Shown here: one piece after another, positions 9,169 to 17,272 of the stretch
How the letters are laid out: each line of letters starts with the position of its first letter
How positions within the stretch are numbered: the stretch's first letter is position 1
Assembly: GCA_017857255.1 (NCBI GenBank)
Contig: JAFMDL010000013.1
Span: 1 to 45,936 of the forward strand
Source: Puniceicoccaceae bacterium
Lineage (GTDB): Bacteria; Verrucomicrobiota; Verrucomicrobiia; Opitutales; Coraliomargaritaceae
Direction of reading: 5' to 3'
DNA: 45,936 nt
The notes under the pieces: model-generated
Databases searched by the model: none
What the model was told of the DNA's origin: nothing
The model's input: only the letters and a program-made list of their open reading frames with translations
Position numbers and translations under genes: made by a program

Positions 9169-9945
9169 ATGATAATTTACAATATCATAGCATTTCGAGC
9201 GTTACTAGCACTGTTGTTAGTCAGTGTGCCGCATATTGCGTGCGCCGAGAGTTCTTTGGAGACGGACAATCAAGAGCTTCCGAGCGCTGAAAAAATCTAT
9301 AGCAGTTACATTGAGCACAATGGAGGTCGGGCGAATATGGCTGCTTTGAATACATTTATTGCCAGTGGTCGAGTTGAAGTTGAAGGAGTGGGGTTGTACA
9401 CGTTTAGAATTACTCGCAAGCAGCCGAATAAATTTCGGCAAAAAGTGGATTATACAACTTACACAAAAGAAATGCTGTCAAATGGTGAGCAGGCATGGAC
9501 GATCGTGGCTGCGCCCAATCAGGAGGACAAAGTCGTTGAGCTTGTGGGTGATGAACTTTCAGACGCGCTGGCTAATAGTAGTATGGGTGGGCCATTCATC
9601 AGATTAGCGGGCCAATATGAAAAGTTCCACGCAGAAGCATTTGAGGACGTTCGAGGGAAACCTGCGATACGCGTTGAGATCGATCCCTCTGCGGGCATAT
9701 ACTATGATACCGTGTGGCTGAGTACCGAGCATTTTCAAGAAGTAAAGTTGGCCTTTTCTAATGCCCCAGATGAAGCCGCAGATCCAATCCAGACCGAAAT
9801 TTATTTCTCTAATTTTGATAAAAATGCTGGAGTCTACTATGCCAAGGAAATAGATTACGTTGTAGATGGTCTGCTAACACAAAAAATCTATATCGACCGC
9901 GTACGTGCGAACGTTGGTCTCTTTAATAGCTATTTCGAAAAATAA
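9169..9945 (+). CDS. Exported LolA-like/outer-membrane lipoprotein-sorting-like protein
   Basis: A 258-residue exported protein. Residues 1-26 form a signal peptide (hydrophobic RALLALLLVSVPHI, probable cleavage after ACA). The mature part has the look of a LolA/LppX half-barrel: an early helix (EKIYSSYIEHNGG), then alternating beta strands such as FIASGRVEVEGVGLYTF, FRITRKQPNKFRQ and GEQAWTI. Known members carry lipids or lipoproteins through the periplasm; whether this one does is unknown. It starts 55 bp after the pseudokinase gene on the same strand with no visible terminator, so a shared transcript is plausible. The assignment rests on pattern, not on a firm motif. Confidence 0.55.
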   Translation: MIIYNIIAFRALLALLLVSVPHIACAESSLETDNQELPSAEKIYSSYIEHNGGRANMAALNTFIASGRVEVEGVGLYTFRITRKQPNKFRQKVDYTTYTKEMLSNGEQAWTIVAAPNQEDKVVELVGDELSDALANSSMGGPFIRLAGQYEKFHAEAFEDVRGKPAIRVEIDPSAGIYYDTVWLSTEHFQEVKLAFSNAPDEAADPIQTEIYFSNFDKNAGVYYAKEIDYVVDGLLTQKIYIDRVRANVGLFNSYFEK

Positions 9946-9954
9946 AAGCAGGGA

Positions 9955-10743
9955 TTAAGCAGAGAGCCAGTAATAGGTAGCTGGTCCGAGGATTAAGCTA
10001 CTATCAGCCAGGACTCGAAAGTGTTCTACTAAAAGTCTTTTTTGAATGGCATGAAGCATTATAAGCGCGGCCAGCGTGAGTAAGGCTGGCAGTCTAAAGG
10101 CTTCATCTTGAAGACTGATCAACACTGCGCATGCGATTTCTAATGGGATGATATAGGTAGCCGATATCCCTGCAAGTGACCGAGTTCTTAATGCGGCATC
10201 TACGTGATGTTCTTTTTTGCCAATGATTAGGCAATTGATCAAGCAGAGGAGAGCGAAGGCTATCGAAGGTTGCCAAAGAAATGCATTCGGTAATAAGAAA
10301 ATAATGACTCCAGCTGCAAAGATGAGAGCGACACAAAGTTCCTTGGGGAAAAATTTACCCGAGAATCTTTGATTGAGCACAGTGTAGGCCAAGCAAAAAG
10401 CCAGCAGTACAAAGCCATTGAGCATCTGTTGTGATGTCAGCCCAAAGACTGCGATCGCACTATTAGCGATCAGTAGCATTCCCCAAACAAGCCATAAACG
10501 TTGCGCATATTGCTTTGCATAACGATGCCGGTAGGATTGCAACTGGTCGGGTTCACGTTGAGCCACATCGAATAGGCGATCCGCCATGTAGGTTAACCAG
10601 ACGGATAGGCCCAGCACAATTTGACTGCTCAAGGTACACTGCATGCCGAAGAGTTTGGCAAATACAGCCTGCCACACTACCGCGATAAGCGCCGCGTCCA
10701 GTGCGAGTAAATTTGGCCATTGCCAGATTTGAATCCGTTGCAT
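9955..10743 (-). CDS. Putative UbiA-like polytopic membrane protein
   Basis: About 262 residues with seven to eight hydrophobic segments. The pattern resembles UbiA-superfamily prenyltransferases: an early helix followed by YMADRLFDV (the place of the first Asp-rich motif, here D-x3-D) and a later KKEHHVDAAL segment on a cytoplasmic loop in place of the second. Both motifs are degraded compared with NDxxDxxxD, so substrate and activity are uncertain. I chose the ATG at 10743; the frame also allows a TTG at 10779. No ribosome-binding site is clear for either. It converges with the LolA-like gene, 9 bp apart, and lies opposite the tRNA. It could also be a non-enzymatic relative. Confidence 0.6.
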   Translation of the reverse strand: MQRIQIWQWPNLLALDAALIAVVWQAVFAKLFGMQCTLSSQIVLGLSVWLTYMADRLFDVAQREPDQLQSYRHRYAKQYAQRLWLVWGMLLIANSAIAVFGLTSQQMLNGFVLLAFCLAYTVLNQRFSGKFFPKELCVALIFAAGVIIFLLPNAFLWQPSIAFALLCLINCLIIGKKEHHVDAALRTRSLAGISATYIIPLEIACAVLISLQDEAFRLPALLTLAALIMLHAIQKRLLVEHFRVLADSSLILGPATYYWLSA

Positions 10744-10886
10744 CGCGCGAAAATGTGCGCGATGCGAGCAAAAGCGCAAACTTTGAAGAGGCGAATGAGG
10801 AATTAGCCCGCGCGATGTTTTAGGCTCGAGCTATATTTTATATTGACGACCACCTACGCATATCCATTTTTCCAATTTTCCTTTAG

Positions 10887-10962
<76 letters not shown>

Positions 10963-11194
10963 TCACGATGGCGTGGTGGTGAACGTTGCTGGGGCTAACA
11001 TGTTTTGAAGGCTTTGTCAGTGATTGCCCGAAATTAGCGAAATTAGGCAACGCCTTAGGCAAGCATGTGTAGTTGAGCCGTATGGCCTAGAATGAGGCAC
11101 TTAGATCAATCATCTACGCATAAATAGCGGTTGAAAAATATCATATTCCAGTGCCAACAAGGTAGATAATTCATTCTTCAATTCTGAGCACAAA

Positions 11195-11222
11195 AAAGGG
11201 GCCTCAGTAATGAGGCCCCTTG
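11195..11222 (-). terminator. Intrinsic terminator of the small membrane protein genes
   Basis: A perfect 11-bp, GC-rich stem (11196-11206 with 11211-11221, loop GTAA on the plus strand). Read on the minus strand it is followed by TTTTTT. It lies 21 bp after the stop of the second small membrane protein gene and so closes that transcription unit. Confidence 0.9.
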
Positions 11223-11242
11223 GATTAATTTATAAGCAGATG

Positions 11243-11467
11243 TTACTTATTAAGCACACTCAAAACAATGATGAGTGTTACAATGCTCGAAAGGCTTGCA
11301 CCACTGCCAATGAATCCATCAACAAGACCTGTAATATTACCGATCACATTCATGCTTGCGGCTTGACCGAAAACAATAGAGACGATGACGAGGAGGCCAA
11401 TAGCTGCAACGAGTACTGCAGAGATTCCGCCGATAGCTGACTTGATTTGGTTAATTGTATTTTCCAT
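11243..11467 (-). CDS. Small two-helix membrane protein, paralogue B
   Basis: A 74-residue hydrophobic protein I cannot place in a named family. It has a short polar N-terminus (MENTINQIKSAIGG), a first membrane helix about residues 15-33 ending in IVFGQ (31-35), a Gly/Asn/Ser-rich loop, and a second helix about 58-72 ending VLNK. There is no cleavable signal or lipobox. It is clearly related to the gene 45 bp upstream: same length class, same M-E start, and IVFGQ at exactly the same residue numbers. Both are followed by one terminator. The size and layout recall holins, VirB2/TrbC-type pilins or pore-forming small proteins, but no function can be assigned. The start has only a weak AAAAGAA upstream. 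Confidence 0.75.
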   Translation of the reverse strand: MENTINQIKSAIGGISAVLVAAIGLLVIVSIVFGQAASMNVIGNITGLVDGFIGSGASLSSIVTLIIVLSVLNK

Positions 11468-11511
11468 AGTTCTTTTGTAGTTAGGTTTTGTTTGTTATGT
11501 TTGGGGTTCGT

Positions 11512-11745
11512 TTAAGCGCGATTGCGCAGTAGAGCGAAGATTAGAATGATGGCAATTAAGCCAACGAAACCGCTTTCTCCACCAATGGCGGTAACAATAC
11601 CTGATAGGTTTGCGACCACACTGGCACCAAAAATGGCGCCTTGGCCGAATACGATTTCAGCAATAATACCGAGAGCAATCAGGCCTATTCCGAGTTCGGA
11701 TACACCTTTGATTATACTAGTTAGCTGTGAGGTTACTTTTTCCAT
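11512..11745 (-). CDS. Small two-helix membrane protein, paralogue A
   Basis: A 77-residue hydrophobic protein, the upstream partner of a tandem pair. N-terminal amphipathic stretch (MEKVTSQLTSIIKG), helix one about residues 17-33 with IVFGQ at 31-35, a Gly-rich central segment (GAIFGASVVANLSG, TAIGGESG), and helix two about 59-72 ending in a basic tail RNRA. The start is well supported by AAGGAG seven bases before the ATG, one of the best ribosome-binding sites in the window, which suggests strong expression. A perfect 9-bp inverted repeat lies about 40-60 bp upstream. It may be an oligomeric membrane or filament subunit; this is inference from size and hydrophobicity only. Confidence 0.8.
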   Translation of the reverse strand: MEKVTSQLTSIIKGVSELGIGLIALGIIAEIVFGQGAIFGASVVANLSGIVTAIGGESGFVGLIAIILIFALLRNRA

Positions 11746-12271
11746 TTATCTCCTTTGTTGGGGTGAGCCAGTAGTCGCTAGTGATGATTCACATGAATCA
11801 TCAGCACTACCGGAAAGGCAAAGCGGCACATCGATGCGCCAAAATAGGGGTAGACACAGCAGGCTGAGACAACATTGTCTCGCCGATTTCCAGTTTGCAT
11901 GTAAGAAACAGGTCACTGGAAGATGCAATTTAACGATAAATTTACATAAGGGAAGTATAATTTACCTAAAATACTATCTTACACGCACATACGCTTATGT
12001 ACGCACGATTAAGTAGTTTAAAACGCAATTAAATCGGTCTCTAACAATTAGACAACAGATACCTTAATTTTAGCGAATCCGACTAGTAGAACGCATCTAC
12101 ATTTAGCCCTAAGCGATTTCCATGATTTTGGAGACGGGAAGAAGTCATAGTCAGAGTGGTTGACTGAAATACAGATGCTTGGTCAGCTTAGGTCTTTAGG
12201 CGGCTAAAAGCTTAACGCTATTTAGGCAAAGACATGGGTTCTCGCCGCCCAGAGGGCCGCAACTGTGCTGC
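11746..12271. other. Long AT-rich intergenic region upstream of the small membrane proteins
   Basis: 526 bp without a convincing gene, between the GspF-like gene and the two small membrane protein genes (all on the minus strand). A 60-codon minus-strand frame inside it is rich in Cys, Ser and Arg and looks non-coding. The region from about 11930 to 12070 is strongly AT-rich and is a likely promoter region for the small-protein unit. The only clear structural element is the inverted repeat at 11783-11802. Confidence 0.5.
11783..11802. promoter_or_regulatory. Perfect 9-bp inverted repeat (possible operator)
   Basis: The arms GATGATTCA and TGAATCATC are exact reverse complements separated by CA, giving a 20-bp palindromic element. 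It lies 38-57 bp before the start codon of small membrane protein A, in its 5' leader or promoter. No T-run follows on either strand. It has the size of a dimeric regulator binding site, but no cognate regulator is encoded nearby. Confidence 0.5.
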
Positions 12272-13420
12272 TTAACCGACGACGCTGGAAAGCTGGAAAA
12301 TCGGCAAGAACATGGCCATGACAATACCGCCGATAACTATACCCAGGAAGCAAATCAGTAACGGTTCCATCAGTGAAGTTAGAGCTGCGACGAGTGTGTC
12401 TATTTCGCCATCATAGAAATCGGCGACTTTAACCAGCATGCCATCTATGTTGCCAGTCTGCTCACCTGCACGGGCCATATGCTTAATCATTGGAGGGAAG
12501 TATCGGTTTGTGGCAAGCACGTCTGAGACTTGGCCCCCTTGGCTAATTTGTTTCGAGATTTCTCTGCAGGCTAATTCAACATAGGTGTTGCCCGACGCCT
12601 TTCGTAGGATTTCCAGTGTGCTTAAGATTGGGACACCTGATCGCATCAAAATTGCATAGGTACGGCAAAAGCGAGACAAGCAGACTTTGCGATTGAGTTC
12701 GCCTATCACGGGAATCTTGAGGATAACTTGATCTTTCATTCTCCGCCCTTTGGGTGTGGCGACAATGCGTTTAAACAGAGAAATAAAGAGTACGATGCCT
12801 ATTATAATAAAAATAATGTAGGAGCGCAGAAATTCGCTGAGGTCGATTAAGATTTGCGTTGGTTTGGGTAACTCTTGCCCAAAGCTGCTGAACATTTCTG
12901 AAAATACTGGAATGACAAAAATTAGCAGAACTGTGACTAGGCTTACTGCTAGCCCAATAACCGCGATTGGGTAGGTCATCGCACCCTTGACTTGTTTGTA
13001 GAGTTTGACCGATTTTTCAAAGTAGACCGAGGTTTTTTCAAGGATTTCGGCGAGGCCGCCACTGGCTTCGCCTGCTTCGACCATTGAAACAAACAAGTTC
13101 GGAAAAGCCCGAGGGTAGGCAGCGCAGGATTCAGAAAAGGATTTTCCTGAGGAAACGTCGTTGCGGACGTTATGGATGATCATTTGGAACACTGGGTTTT
13201 CAGTCTGCTCCTCAAGCGCTTCAAGTGCTGAAACTAGTGGTAGACCTGCTTCCAGCATAGATGAGAGTTGCTGGGTAAACATTGTAAGCTCTTGGAGCTT
13301 AATTTTTTTGCGCTTTGCCTGTTTCTTGTAGGACTTAAGTTTGGCTAAGCGTTGCCCTTCACTAAAACTATTTTTTTTCTTTTTCGTGGAGTTAAATCCT
13401 GCAGGTGTCAGAGTAGCCAT
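12272..13420 (-). CDS. Type II secretion/type IV pilus platform protein (GspF/PilC family)
   Basis: Inner-membrane platform protein of type IV pilus or type II secretion machines, about 382 residues. It has the expected twin T2SSF domains (about 45-168 and 250-370), with FTQQLSSMLEAGLPLVSALEAL and FCRTYAILMRSGVPILSTLEIL as equivalent repeats, and three membrane helices (about 168-190, 210-230 and near 350-375). The N-terminus is extended by a lysine-rich segment (KKKKNSF, KKQAKRKKIK). I use the ATG at 13420; a TTG three codons earlier is the alternative. The usual neighbours (PilB/GspE ATPase, PilT, pseudopilins) are absent here, so it is a detached member of its system. The two small membrane proteins lie downstream on the same strand. 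Confidence 0.88.
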   Translation of the reverse strand: MATLTPAGFNSTKKKKNSFSEGQRLAKLKSYKKQAKRKKIKLQELTMFTQQLSSMLEAGLPLVSALEALEEQTENPVFQMIIHNVRNDVSSGKSFSESCAAYPRAFPNLFVSMVEAGEASGGLAEILEKTSVYFEKSVKLYKQVKGAMTYPIAVIGLAVSLVTVLLIFVIPVFSEMFSSFGQELPKPTQILIDLSEFLRSYIIFIIIGIVLFISLFKRIVATPKGRRMKDQVILKIPVIGELNRKVCLSRFCRTYAILMRSGVPILSTLEILRKASGNTYVELACREISKQISQGGQVSDVLATNRYFPPMIKHMARAGEQTGNIDGMLVKVADFYDGEIDTLVAALTSLMEPLLICFLGIVIGGIVMAMFLPIFQLSSVVG

Positions 13421-13648
13421 AGTATGCAATTTATAGGTTATTTACCTGTATTTATCTGTATAATTATATGACTTGCAAGTTTACAAAGGTTAAAGACGTT
13501 ATTTTACTTGTTTGCGGGTGTTTTTTTAAGCCTATTTCTTAGGATGCTTCAGAAATGATATAAATAAATCTCCCAGATCGCGCCTTGACAGCAACAAGGA
13601 CAGGGGTTTTTCTCCTGCGCTTTTCTCCAATTTTCAAAGGATAATATC

Positions 13649-13789
13649 ATGGGACCAACATACAGACCTTCAAAACTTAGACGCGCACGTAAATTCGGCT
13701 TTCGCGCACGAAATGCAACGCGAGGCGGCCGCAAAATTCTTGCAGCACGACGAGCTAAAGGTCGTCGTAGCCTATCTGCTTCCGTCTAG
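13649..13789 (+). CDS. rpmH: 50S ribosomal protein L34
   Basis: Ribosomal protein bL34, 46 residues, highly basic. It matches the family along its length: [18 protein letters not shown], then a Gly/Arg/Lys core ([17 protein letters not shown]) and the ending RRSLSASV. The ATG follows AAAGGA at suitable spacing. It heads the conserved rpmH-rnpA-yidD-yidC order; rnpA begins 27 bp later. In many bacteria this cluster lies near oriC with dnaA on the other side, but here a GspF-like gene takes that place and I see no DnaA-box cluster. Confidence 0.97.
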   Translation: MGPTYRPSKLRRARKFGFRARNATRGGRKILAARRAKGRRSLSASV

Positions 13790-13816
13790 GGCGGAGCGCA
13801 ATGAGGTCACGGAGCC

Positions 13817-14191
13817 ATGGGCATCCCGACTTCTAAGCGTTTGCGCAAACCGCGCGAATTTCAAGAGGTCCGCGATCAGGGTAAACGTATCCTGTGCGGA
13901 CCTTTTATTTTTCAATGTCGGCGGCTTTCCGCGGAAGCAGGTCAAGTGCGGCGTTTCGGTGTGATCGCATCGAAACGGGTCGGCAACGCTGTAAAGCGCA
14001 ATTTGGGCAAGCGTACTTTTCGCGAGTTATTTCGCTTGCATGAATTGCTGCTGCCACCGGGCAGTGAGCTGGTGGTCGTACTACGTTCGAGTTATGATCG
14101 ACATAGTTTTAGTGATCTGGAGTCTCGTTTTATGCGTGCTTGTAAGACGACTTCTAAAGAGACTGAAGCTGACGTAACGAGAGCCAATTAA
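13817..14191 (+). CDS. rnpA: Ribonuclease P protein component
   Basis: Protein subunit of RNase P, which helps the catalytic RNA (not in this window) cut the 5' leader from tRNA precursors. 124 residues. The signature RVGNAVKRNLGKRTFRELFR (the RNR-type basic helix) is present, as are the N-terminal KRLRKPREFQEV and the FGVIASKR strand. A GGAG sits close before the ATG at 13817. It follows rpmH in the usual order and ends one base before the yidD start, so translation is probably coupled. Confidence 0.95.
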   Translation: MGIPTSKRLRKPREFQEVRDQGKRILCGPFIFQCRRLSAEAGQVRRFGVIASKRVGNAVKRNLGKRTFRELFRLHELLLPPGSELVVVLRSSYDRHSFSDLESRFMRACKTTSKETEADVTRAN

Positions 14192-14192
14192 T

Positions 14193-14531
14193 ATGGATAC
14201 CGATGATAAACAACAGGTCGCGCAGTTGCGATTAACCGATGCGCCATCCGTATTGGCAGCAGGGGCGATTTTGCTCGTGCGCATCTATCAGTTATTATTA
14301 TCGCCATTAAAGCAGGTGTTTTTCGGCTCCACTTGTAGTTGCCGCTTTCAGCCGACTTGCTCGTGTTACGCTGGTCATGCACTGCGTCAATATGGTTTTT
14401 GGCGTGGCTCTGGTTATGCTTTGCGCCGCATCTTACGGTGCCACCCATGGCATCCAGGCGGATATGATCCGCTTCCGAGCTTGAAAAATGAGTATAAAGC
14501 AGACATTCCAGCACCTTCAAATCACTTTTAG
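14193..14531 (+). CDS. yidD: Membrane protein insertion efficiency factor YidD
   Basis: YidD family, 112 residues. The conserved core is clear: an amphipathic helix (AAGAILLVRIYQLLLSPL), then the Cys-rich signature STCSCRFQPTCSCYAGHALRQYG and WRGSGYALRRILRCHPWHPGGYDPLP. In E. coli YidD sits at the inner membrane and helps YidC insert proteins. About 20 residues at the N-terminus (MDTDDKQQVAQLRLTDAPSV) are extra compared with the usual 70-85-residue form. The stop codon touches the yidC start, consistent with a single operon. Confidence 0.93.
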   Translation: MDTDDKQQVAQLRLTDAPSVLAAGAILLVRIYQLLLSPLKQVFFGSTCSCRFQPTCSCYAGHALRQYGFWRGSGYALRRILRCHPWHPGGYDPLPSLKNEYKADIPAPSNHF

Positions 14532-16361
14532 ATGGATAAGAAAAATACAATTTTAGGTATCATTTGTATCGTAGCTGGTATCGGCTATATGTACAAACAG
14601 GCAGAAGATGCGCAAGCGTATCAGAATCAACAGCAGCTTGAAGAAGCTTCAGTACTGGAACGGGCCGCTGCCGATGGGATCGTTGACAGCACGTCGGGTG
14701 TGCCAGCGTCCGCGGAGGCTGATGACTCTATTTTAGAGTTGTTGACGCGCGAAGTGGAGATTCCCGCCTCGAGTGTGATTTCAGAGCCTGTGGCCTCTGT
14801 GAAAGAGCAAATTGTGACGCTCTCGAATGCATTCATTGAAGTTGAGTTCACCACGCTAGGCGGTGCAATCCGCACGGTTGAGTTTTTACAAACCAAACGT
14901 GGTGAGCGTGATGATTATGTCTTCAATCAGCAGGGGCGGCTGCCGGCACTTAGCTTGAGCCTTGCTGGACGTGAGGGTGGCATGCAGGAGTTTGCGTTGC
15001 CTTACACGATTGAGCAGCAAACCAGAGATTCGATCACATTTACATTTAATACGGGCGATGGCCTGGCTTTGCGCCGCACTTACTCGCTCGCGCAGGCAGG
15101 ATCTGAGCAAGATCCCTATATTATTCGCCATAGTACAAGCTTTAGCAATCAGGCCGTAACGCCGAAGGCGTTGTCGACCATTTATTTAAATCTGGGTACT
15201 GCACGAGCCATTTCAGAAAAACAGCAACCAGCATTCTTGAATGTAGGCTACTTTGAAGATGGGGATGCTGAGTTTATTGCCATTAATAAGCTGACTGGCA
15301 GCAACGGCTTCCTCGGTTTTGGCGTTAGTGAAGCAGTGGAACAGATCGAAGCTCGTGTGAGCAGCGAATGGGCATCGGTAAAAAATCAGTTCTTCACGGC
15401 CGTGTTGACTTCGGGGACTCAGGGAAGTGATCTTTTCGTCTATCAAGTCGAGGGTGCTGAGGCTGCGGATGGCACGCTTGGCCGGCCTGGCATCTCAGGC
15501 AGTGTGGGCTATGAGATTGGCACCGTTGCGGCGAGTTCAGTGAAAACCCTTGATTTTGATTTCTATGTAGGGCCGAAAGAATTTAAGCGGCTGCAGGGCC
15601 TTGGAAATCAGCAGGACGAGGTCATGCAGTTTGGCTTTCTGAGCTTTATCAGCAAGTTGCTGCTCTCGTTTATGTATGGGATCCACTCGCTCGTGCCAAG
15701 TTGGGGTTGGTCGATTGTGATCATGACGATCTGTATCAAAACACTGTTTTGGCCGCTTTCTGCAAAAGCGAGTCGTTCGCAAAAACGCATGGGTAAGATT
15801 CAGGGGCCGATGGCTGAACTGAAGGAGAAGTACAAGGATAACCCGCAGAAAATGCAGCAGGAAACGCTGAAGCTCTTCCGTGAGCATCAGGTCAATCCAG
15901 TGGCAGGCTGCCTGCCCATGCTCGTTCAGATGCCGATTTTTCTTGGGTTGTTTTATATGCTGCGTTCGGCTTCCGAACTGCGTCATGAGTCGTTTCTATG
16001 GGTGAGTGATTTGTCGATGCCTGACACTTTAACCTATATCGCAGGTTATCCGCTGAATGTTTTGCCGTTAATTATGGGCCTTACAATGTTCTTCCAGATG
16101 CGGATGATGCCCGTCTCGCCTACTGCAGACCCCGCACAGCAGAAGATCTTTAAGTTCTTACCTTTCATTTTCTTGATTTTCCTCTACAACTTTTCCTCAG
16201 GCTTGGTGCTCTACTGGACGGTGCAAAATCTTTTGACTATTTTGCAGCAAAAGATCATCAACAATAGCCCAGATGAGGAGCTGAAGCCTATCGCTGCGCA
16301 GGGAGCGACGCCTGCCGGTCGAGGTGGTTCACCAAGAACAAAATCACGAAAGAAGAAATAA
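14532..16361 (+). CDS. yidC: Membrane protein insertase YidC
   Basis: YidC/Oxa1 insertase, 609 residues, Gram-negative long form. An N-terminal membrane anchor (about 5-22) is followed by a large periplasmic beta domain (to about 370, including FIEVEFTTLGGAIRTVEF) and the conserved membrane core of five helices: WGWSIVIMTICIKTLFWPLSAKASRS, KMQQETLKLFREHQVNPVAGCLPMLVQMPIF (split by a loop), FLGLFYML, and FLPFIFLIFLYNFSSGLVLYWT near the end. The tail is basic (GRGGSPRTKSRKKK), as in family members that bind ribosomes. It starts immediately after the yidD stop. A hairpin terminator follows. Confidence 0.96.
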   Translation: MDKKNTILGIICIVAGIGYMYKQAEDAQAYQNQQQLEEASVLERAAADGIVDSTSGVPASAEADDSILELLTREVEIPASSVISEPVASVKEQIVTLSNAFIEVEFTTLGGAIRTVEFLQTKRGERDDYVFNQQGRLPALSLSLAGREGGMQEFALPYTIEQQTRDSITFTFNTGDGLALRRTYSLAQAGSEQDPYIIRHSTSFSNQAVTPKALSTIYLNLGTARAISEKQQPAFLNVGYFEDGDAEFIAINKLTGSNGFLGFGVSEAVEQIEARVSSEWASVKNQFFTAVLTSGTQGSDLFVYQVEGAEAADGTLGRPGISGSVGYEIGTVAASSVKTLDFDFYVGPKEFKRLQGLGNQQDEVMQFGFLSFISKLLLSFMYGIHSLVPSWGWSIVIMTICIKTLFWPLSAKASRSQKRMGKIQGPMAELKEKYKDNPQKMQQETLKLFREHQVNPVAGCLPMLVQMPIFLGLFYMLRSASELRHESFLWVSDLSMPDTLTYIAGYPLNVLPLIMGLTMFFQMRMMPVSPTADPAQQKIFKFLPFIFLIFLYNFSSGLVLYWTVQNLLTILQQKIINNSPDEELKPIAAQGATPAGRGGSPRTKSRKKK

Positions 16362-16380
16362 GTCGCTGCCCCATATCCTT

Positions 16381-16422
16381 GGAAAGCGTGATTCGCGCTG
16401 AGCGCTTTCCATATTTTAATTT
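16381..16422 (+). terminator. Terminator after yidC
   Basis: An 8-bp stem (GGAAAGCG at 16381-16388 with CGCTTTCC at 16403-16410) with a 14-nt loop, followed by the T-rich tract ATATTTTAATTTTTC. It lies 19 bp after the yidC stop and 34 bp or more before yebC. Confidence 0.65.
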
Positions 16423-16455
16423 TTCAGCGTTTCATCATTCAGCTTTTTTTTAGAT

Positions 16456-17202
16456 ATGTCAGGACACAGTAAATGGGCTACAATTAAACGAGCAAAGGGC
16501 GCTGCAGATGCCAAGCGCGGTAAAATCTTTAGCGTGATCAGTAAGGATATCACCCTTGCGGCACGGGCTGGTGGAGGCGATCCAGCGATGAATCCACGCC
16601 TGCGTACTGTGATTGCCAAGGCAAAAGATGCCAACATGCCTTCTGACAATGTTGAGCGTGCGATCAAAAAAGGCACAGGCGAACTGCCGGGTGTTGTTTA
16701 TGAGGAAATTGTCTATGAGGGCTATGCGCCCAGCGGTGTTGGACTCATCGTCGAGATTACAACAGATAACAAAAATCGCTCAGCCTCCGAGGTACGCAGC
16801 ACGATGAGTAAGAATGGTGGCAATCTTGCTGGTGTCGGTGCGGTCTCTTTTCAATTCGATCGCGTTGGACAATTTATTATCGATGCGAACAAGACAGATG
16901 AAGAAACACTCATGGATGTCGCACTCGAAGCCGGTGCAGAAGATATTAAAAATGAAGGTGATCACTTTGAGGTGATTTGCCCGATGTCTGAGTATGACTC
17001 AGTTTCACAGGCATTGACTGATAAGGGGATTGAGTCGGAAGAGTCAGATCTCGTCTATCTGCCAAATATTCTAGTACCAATTAGTGATAAGGAAACTGCC
17101 CGTAAAGTACTTCATTTGATTGAGATTTTGGATGGTTTAGAGGACGTGAAAGCAGTGCATTCCAATCTCGATCTGGCCGATGGCGTGCTGGATGAGGAAT
17201 GA
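16456..17202 (+). CDS. yebC: YebC/PmpR family protein
   Basis: 248 residues, full length for the family. The signature N-terminus SGHSKWATIKRAKGAADAKR is intact, followed by MNPRLRTVIAKAKDANMPSDN and the ALEAGAEDI segment. Members have been described as transcriptional regulators and, more recently, as ribosome-associated factors that ease proline-rich stalls; the role here is not settled by sequence. No Shine-Dalgarno sequence is present: the ATG is preceded by a run of eight T's. The three-domain structure appears complete. Confidence 0.95.
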   Translation: MSGHSKWATIKRAKGAADAKRGKIFSVISKDITLAARAGGGDPAMNPRLRTVIAKAKDANMPSDNVERAIKKGTGELPGVVYEEIVYEGYAPSGVGLIVEITTDNKNRSASEVRSTMSKNGGNLAGVGAVSFQFDRVGQFIIDANKTDEETLMDVALEAGAEDIKNEGDHFEVICPMSEYDSVSQALTDKGIESEESDLVYLPNILVPISDKETARKVLHLIEILDGLEDVKAVHSNLDLADGVLDEE

Positions 17203-17272
17203 TATATTATTGAGTATTGTAAAAACCGCTTGCCAAGATCTCTTCGGTTGCTCAGCTTAAACTAACATTAAT

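Noticed and set aside
10963..10990. Hairpin after tRNA-Ala as terminator
   Set aside because: The CACCA/TGGTG pairing has no T-tract and partly involves the encoded CCA end.
11746..11928. 60-codon Cys-rich frame on the minus strand
   Set aside because: It sits in the leader of the small membrane protein gene, contains the palindrome, and has random-looking composition.
13430..13648. Chromosome origin (oriC) beside rpmH
   Set aside because: The rpmH-rnpA-yidD-yidC cluster often lies near oriC, but no dnaA or dnaN gene and no cluster of TTATNCACA boxes is visible here.
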